DNA from: Clostridiales bacterium
GTDB lineage: Bacteria > Bacillota > Clostridia > Saccharofermentanales > Saccharofermentanaceae
Length of the DNA: 64,000 bases
Direction of reading: 5' to 3'
Assembly (NCBI GenBank): GCA_017513085.1
Contig: JAFWDK010000009.1
Location: 62,001-126,000 of the forward strand
This document shows, one piece after another, positions 60,417-64,000 of the stretch. Within the stretch, counting starts at the first letter, position 1. The number at the start of each line of letters is the position of its first letter. The translations under genes and the position numbers were made by a program. The notes under the pieces were generated by a model that saw only the letters and a program-made list of their open reading frames with translations, was not told the origin of the DNA and did not search any database.

Positions 60417-62027
60417 ATGATTAAGAAGATTGCTTTTATCGCACTGGGAGTTTTCCTGTTTTTCGTCGGACTCGGTCTGATCGATGTGTACCTGTCGGAT
60501 CCGGAGATCCGATCGGATACGTCGTCTCTGGTGATCGGTATGATCCTCGGGATCGGTGTGGGCATCACGGGTATCGTTCTTACTGTGATCCATTCTTTAG
60601 ATCTTCGTGATATGCTCCGGGAGAAGCGTGGCTTGAAAAACCAGATTGCCAAGGAGCTTCGTTCGGAGTTGTGCCCGGATTTCTATAAGATCACGGAAGA
60701 TAAGACTGAATTTGAGCATCTGCTGCGGTCGTTCCGTAAGGATTATGCGGACTTCTTTTCCCATACAGGCGTGCAGGAAAACGACGCGATCCAGAAGGAT
60801 GCGACACAGCTTTACTGGCATATCCTTTCTCTTCAGAAGAACCGGCTCGACAGTAAGGAGATCGGGATGAAGTTTACTTCGGAACGGCTGGGTTACGGAA
60901 GTACGCCGCCGGTCCGGAAGAAGTCTTTCTTCGACGGGAAGTATAAGATCTCGGAAGTGTCGGAGACGGTGGAGGCGAAGGCGGAATTTCTAAAGCCTGA
61001 CGGGAAGAAGATCCATGTCCGTAAGTGTGTGGAGACTGCGACTTACCGGATCTTAGGTGCATCCATTAATACTTCTGCGGAAGTGATCTGCCCGAACTGT
61101 GGAAGCCCGTCGACGAGGGAAGACCTCATCGATGGTTGCGATTACTGCGGGACGAAGTTTACGGTGGAGGATCTGGATAACCGTGTGGCCGAGTTCGGGC
61201 TGCAGCATGACAGTGATGTCGAGTATGCAAAATACCAGGAGCGACGGGCGAAGCTGATCCCGATGGTGGCGCTGATCGTAGCCATTCCGACTTTTCTGAT
61301 CACGCTGACCATGAGTATCATCAATACGATCTCCAAGGATTACGGGATCCTGATCAACATCCCGGCGGTGCTTCTGGCGGCCGGTCTGGTGACGTTTATG
61401 GTCGTGATCCTGGCCGAGCTCATTTTTATCGTTTACGGGCTTCCGCTGATTCAGGGAATCGCCTCTTTCCGGTTCATGAGCGCCCGGATGATCAAGAAGA
61501 TGAAGGCCCGGAATAAGAAAAACGAGGAGTTCGCCAATTCAATCCGTCAGCATGATCCGCTGTTTTCGGTGAACGGATTCTATTCGAACCTGATCAATAA
61601 GCTGTCTGTGATCCATTATTCCCGGGGAACAGAAGATGCATCTGCTTTTGTCGAGAGTAAGACGGCGGAAGAACAGGTGGCTTCGGTGATCACGTCATAT
61701 CAGGATGTGATCGACATGCAGGTCGACTCGATCAAGATCCAGGGATATAAGGTGGGAGACCCCCTGCAGGAACTGAATGTGAAAGTTCAGCTTCTGCTTC
61801 TGAATAATAAAGGTAATAGTGTTTCTACCAAAAAAGAAACGGTGTACCTTACACTTGTTAAGGATGCGGCTTGTAAGACTCAGGCAGTCTGTGCGCCGTC
61901 CTTTACGAACTGTAAGCAATGTGGAGCACCGATGTCGCTTATGGCGGGCAGGGTCTGTAACTATTGCGGTCATGCAAGAAGACTCGCCGAGTATGACTGG
62001 GCGATCCGGAACTATAAGATCCTGTAA
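60417..62027 (+). CDS. Zinc-ribbon membrane protein with Tim44-like C-terminal domain, after purD
   Basis: The 536-residue protein has two N-terminal helices (about 4-24 and 38-60), a helical region, a central zinc ribbon (CPNCG and CDYCG, about 225-245), two more helices (about 280-350), a Tim44-like segment (HDPLFSVNGFYSNLINKLSVIHY) and a C-terminal zinc ribbon (CKQCG and CNYCG). The second half parallels the protein at 57625. GAGGAGG precedes the ATG. Zinc-ribbon/Tim44-like membrane proteins occur in clostridia without known function; a membrane scaffold role is speculative. An AAGTGCTTTT word lies upstream at 60357. Confidence 0.78.
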   Translation: MIKKIAFIALGVFLFFVGLGLIDVYLSDPEIRSDTSSLVIGMILGIGVGITGIVLTVIHSLDLRDMLREKRGLKNQIAKELRSELCPDFYKITEDKTEFEHLLRSFRKDYADFFSHTGVQENDAIQKDATQLYWHILSLQKNRLDSKEIGMKFTSERLGYGSTPPVRKKSFFDGKYKISEVSETVEAKAEFLKPDGKKIHVRKCVETATYRILGASINTSAEVICPNCGSPSTREDLIDGCDYCGTKFTVEDLDNRVAEFGLQHDSDVEYAKYQERRAKLIPMVALIVAIPTFLITLTMSIINTISKDYGILINIPAVLLAAGLVTFMVVILAELIFIVYGLPLIQGIASFRFMSARMIKKMKARNKKNEEFANSIRQHDPLFSVNGFYSNLINKLSVIHYSRGTEDASAFVESKTAEEQVASVITSYQDVIDMQVDSIKIQGYKVGDPLQELNVKVQLLLLNNKGNSVSTKKETVYLTLVKDAACKTQAVCAPSFTNCKQCGAPMSLMAGRVCNYCGHARRLAEYDWAIRNYKIL

Positions 62028-62115
62028 GATTTCACGGCGTGTTCTCCGTTCGGAAAGAAAAGTAGTATAATATTTCTGGATTTCAGAAACGACCCAAAGA
62101 AGGGAGAAATAGATT

Positions 62116-63303
62116 TTGAAGATCGGAATCTACGGCGGGGCATTTGACCCTTTCCACAACGGACATCTTTCCATGATCAGAGGTGCGATTGCCAGCAAGA
62201 AGGTAGATCGCGTGATCGTGATCCCTACGGGGATGCCGTGTTTTAAACCGGCACGAAAGGTGACTTTATCTCCATATCGTTACTATATGGTCAAATCTGC
62301 ACTCAAGGATGAACCCAAGTGTGAGGTTTGCGATATTGAGCAAGTGTTCGGCGAACCCAGCTATACGGTTACGACATTGCAAAAACTCCGACAGCAGAAG
62401 GTGGTTTCGGAGAAAGACGAACTGTTCCTGATGTGCGGTTCGGATATTCTTTTCGAATTTGAGTCGTGGTATAAGCCTGATGAGATACTGAAACAAGCAA
62501 ATCTGCTATGCGCGGTACGCCCCGGTATGGACGAGGGAGCAGTCCGCAATGAGGCATCCCATCTGGAAGAGCATTTTAAGACGAAGATCAGGTTTTTCAA
62601 GATCGATGGAGTTAAGGTGGCTTCAAGTGTTCTGCGAAAGGATGGAAACTACGAGAATGTTCCTGCCGTGGTGAGTGCTTTTATCAAGACAAACGGCCTC
62701 TACTGTGAGGATGCGCCGTTGATGCATGTTTCCGATGAGATGTATAAGACGCTGATGGCGCATAGTTTTACGCTTTTCCGAGAAATGAGCGGGAAGAGGC
62801 TTCTCCATAGCATGAATGTATGTATCCTGGCTACACGTTATGCTCTCCGATTTGGAGCGGATCCGGATAAGTGCGCACTGGCGGCGCTTCTCCATGATTG
62901 TGCAAAAGAACTTCCTGAACAACAGCAGATCGATCTTGCATCGGAGATCATCCACGGATATATTCCGGGCAAACAGATCCTGCATTCACCGGCCGGCGCC
63001 GTCTATGCACGGCATCACTATGGCGTGGAAGATCAGGAGGTGCTCGATGCGATCCAGTTCCATACTGTCGGCCGTGAGATCATGACGATAACGGACAAGA
63101 TCGTCTATCTGGCCGATAAGCTAGAGCCGGCCAGGGATTATGATGATCTTTCCTTGATCCGTGAACTGGCCGAACATGACTTAAATGCGGCTTTGATCGA
63201 GTGCTACTGCGCGATCAAAGAGAGCTTCGCGAGAAAAGGACAAGTGATCCATGAGGATACACAGAGATCGCTGGCGTATCTTCTTGCTAACCGTTCCCAG
63301 TGA
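62116..63303 (+). CDS. nadD: NadD nicotinate-nucleotide adenylyltransferase fused to a YqeK-type HD hydrolase
   Basis: The 395-residue protein joins two activities normally encoded by adjacent genes. Residues 1-195 are NadD (GIYGGAFDPFHNGHL, with the adenylyltransferase HxGH motif), making deamido-NAD+ from nicotinate mononucleotide. Residues about 205-395 are an HD domain of the YqeK family (HSMNVC, LLHDCAKELP, HHYGVEDQEV), which in Bacillus hydrolyses diadenosine tetraphosphate. The TTG start is set by AAGGGAG ten bases upstream and the conserved N terminus. rsfS follows, matching the usual nadD-yqeK-rsfS order. Confidence 0.93.
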   Translation: MKIGIYGGAFDPFHNGHLSMIRGAIASKKVDRVIVIPTGMPCFKPARKVTLSPYRYYMVKSALKDEPKCEVCDIEQVFGEPSYTVTTLQKLRQQKVVSEKDELFLMCGSDILFEFESWYKPDEILKQANLLCAVRPGMDEGAVRNEASHLEEHFKTKIRFFKIDGVKVASSVLRKDGNYENVPAVVSAFIKTNGLYCEDAPLMHVSDEMYKTLMAHSFTLFREMSGKRLLHSMNVCILATRYALRFGADPDKCALAALLHDCAKELPEQQQIDLASEIIHGYIPGKQILHSPAGAVYARHHYGVEDQEVLDAIQFHTVGREIMTITDKIVYLADKLEPARDYDDLSLIRELAEHDLNAALIECYCAIKESFARKGQVIHEDTQRSLAYLLANRSQ

Positions 63304-63354
63304 AGGGGGCGGCACCATCAGCTCTAGCCGGGAAATGAAAACGGATAAGTGCTT

Positions 63355-63382
63355 TTGAAGAAGAACGATTTACGTGTATAAT
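63355..63382 (+). promoter_or_regulatory. Sigma-A promoter of rsfS overlapping a 10-mer word
   Basis: TTGAAG, 16 bases, perfect TATAAT. The -35 box shares its first two bases with AAGTGCTTTT (63347-63356). Confidence 0.7.
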
Positions 63383-63437
63383 AGAAACAAGATAAATATT
63401 CGTAGTAGAGAGCTACGTAGGGTCTGGGAGGAAGTAA

Positions 63438-63776
63438 ATGGAAATAAAAGAAATGGCAAATGCGATCGTGACGATCCTGGAGAACAAGAAAGCGATTGAC
63501 GTGGAGTTGATCCCTGTTGCTGAGAAGACTGTGTTGGCTGATTATTTTGTTATCTGCTCGGGTACTTCTTCGACACATATCAAGGCTCTCGCGGATGAAG
63601 TCGAGTTCATGATGAAGCGTGATCATGATATTGTTCCGGATCATATTGAAGGTCGTGATACAGCCAGATGGATCCTTCTGGACTATAAAGATGTAGTCGT
63701 ACATATTTTCCATCCGGAGGAGCGTCAGAATTATAGTCTGGAGAAACTCTGGGAGATGAAGAAATCTGCAGAATAA
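63438..63776 (+). CDS. rsfS: Ribosome silencing factor RsfS
   Basis: The 112-residue protein binds L14 on the 50S subunit and blocks subunit joining in starved cells. Family motifs are ADYFVICSGTSSTHIKAL, the DHIEGRDTARWILLDY segment and VVHIFHPEERQNYSLEKLW. The ATG follows GGGAGGAAG. It is placed after nadD-yqeK as is usual in Firmicutes. Confidence 0.96.
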   Translation: MEIKEMANAIVTILENKKAIDVELIPVAEKTVLADYFVICSGTSSTHIKALADEVEFMMKRDHDIVPDHIEGRDTARWILLDYKDVVVHIFHPEERQNYSLEKLWEMKKSAE

Positions 63777-63794
63777 GTCTGCTGAATAAGTGCT

Positions 63795-64000
63795 GTGAAA
63801 AAGAAAGCATCGAATGTAATTATTCTCCTTGTTTTCTGTGTCTGGATCACAGTTATTATCGTTTGCCTTGTTAAGATCGTTCGTGCAGAACGTTACAGTA
63901 TTTCGTATGGGAATTTCCCCCGAATAACTATTACAGATGATAGTTTTAATGCATTTTCCGTAGAGGGAAGCGGTAGGAGCGACTTTGCGCCTGGACCGGA
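63795..64000 (+). CDS. Start of an unidentified membrane protein, 3' partial
   Basis: A GTG codon 18 bases after rsfS opens a frame that stays open to the window end (68 codons). It encodes three lysines, then a hydrophobic helix (VIILLVFCVWITVIIVCLV) and a polar stretch, as expected for a signal anchor. No clear ribosome-binding site is seen and the family cannot be told from this fragment. A LytR-CpsA-Psr protein sometimes sits at this locus in clostridia, but the visible residues do not prove it. Confidence 0.5.
   Translation, partial: MKKKASNVIILLVFCVWITVIIVCLVKIVRAERYSISYGNFPRITITDDSFNAFSVEGSGRSDFAPGP

Noticed and set aside
1..64000. tRNA, rRNA, CRISPR arrays, insertion sequences or prophage genes
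   Set aside because: No cloverleaf, direct-repeat array, transposase or phage structural gene was recognised on either strand.

Overview
The window reads as one stretch of a mid-GC Clostridia (Firmicutes) chromosome, most likely a fermentative gut or rumen anaerobe. The evidence is the gene set: a fused FeoA-FeoB iron transporter, a GlpA-like/DUF1667 flavoprotein pair, a Re-citrate/homocitrate synthase-like enzyme, a DUF512-Der pair, a DUF4080 radical SAM protein, a YdjI-type SPFH protein and Bacillus-type sigma-A promoters and Shine-Dalgarno sites. I see no rRNA, tRNA, insertion sequence, prophage or CRISPR array. The species cannot be named from the sequence.

Layout. 1-7.8 kb: the end of a domain-permuted GH3 glycosidase, then a leftward unit (membrane protein, NadE, RlmI-like methyltransferase) and an M48 protease. 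8-14.3 kb: an HMGL-family synthase, a translationally coupled flavoprotein pair, and proS. 14.4-17.3 kb: a collapsed ECF sigma/anti-sigma locus, a lipoprotein, an AraC regulator and a candidate structured non-coding RNA. 17.3-31.6 kb: feoAB, a cyclophilin lipoprotein, an RluA-type pseudouridine synthase, a DUF1934 protein, rpmF, DUF512-der-typA, and mltG-U32 peptidase-GT39. 31.6-38.7 kb: prepilin peptidase with a CPBP-family protein, glycogen phosphorylase with a histone H1-like tail, and a cytoplasmic GH95 enzyme. 38.7-51.6 kb: a secreted LRR-DUF4214 protein, putP, DUF4080, a zinc-ribbon/SPFH pair, SDR, NUDIX, small membrane proteins, an FTR-like protein with thioredoxin, and a HEAT protein. 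51.9-64 kb: a CapA lipoprotein, purE-purF-purN-purH, two zinc-ribbon membrane proteins flanking purD, a NadD-YqeK fusion, rsfS and the start of one more membrane protein.

How the genes work together. Most are housekeeping: purine and NAD synthesis, ribosome maturation (der, typA, rsfS, rluA, rpmF), cell-wall growth (mltG) and carbohydrate use (GH3, GH95, glgP). Purine synthesis is split into purEFNH, closed by a long terminator, and a separately promoted purD.

The most unusual signals are: a 10-mer, AAAAGCACTT, repeated far above chance; a roughly 185-nt structured RNA gene at 17.08-17.26 kb; a lysine-rich tail on glycogen phosphorylase; a NAD synthetase whose glutaminase cysteine is replaced by histidine; a CPBP protease homologue whose two metal-ligand histidines are both arginine; and a dispersed set of zinc-ribbon, SPFH and membrane proteins resembling parts of the Bacillus ydjFGHI envelope-stress operon.
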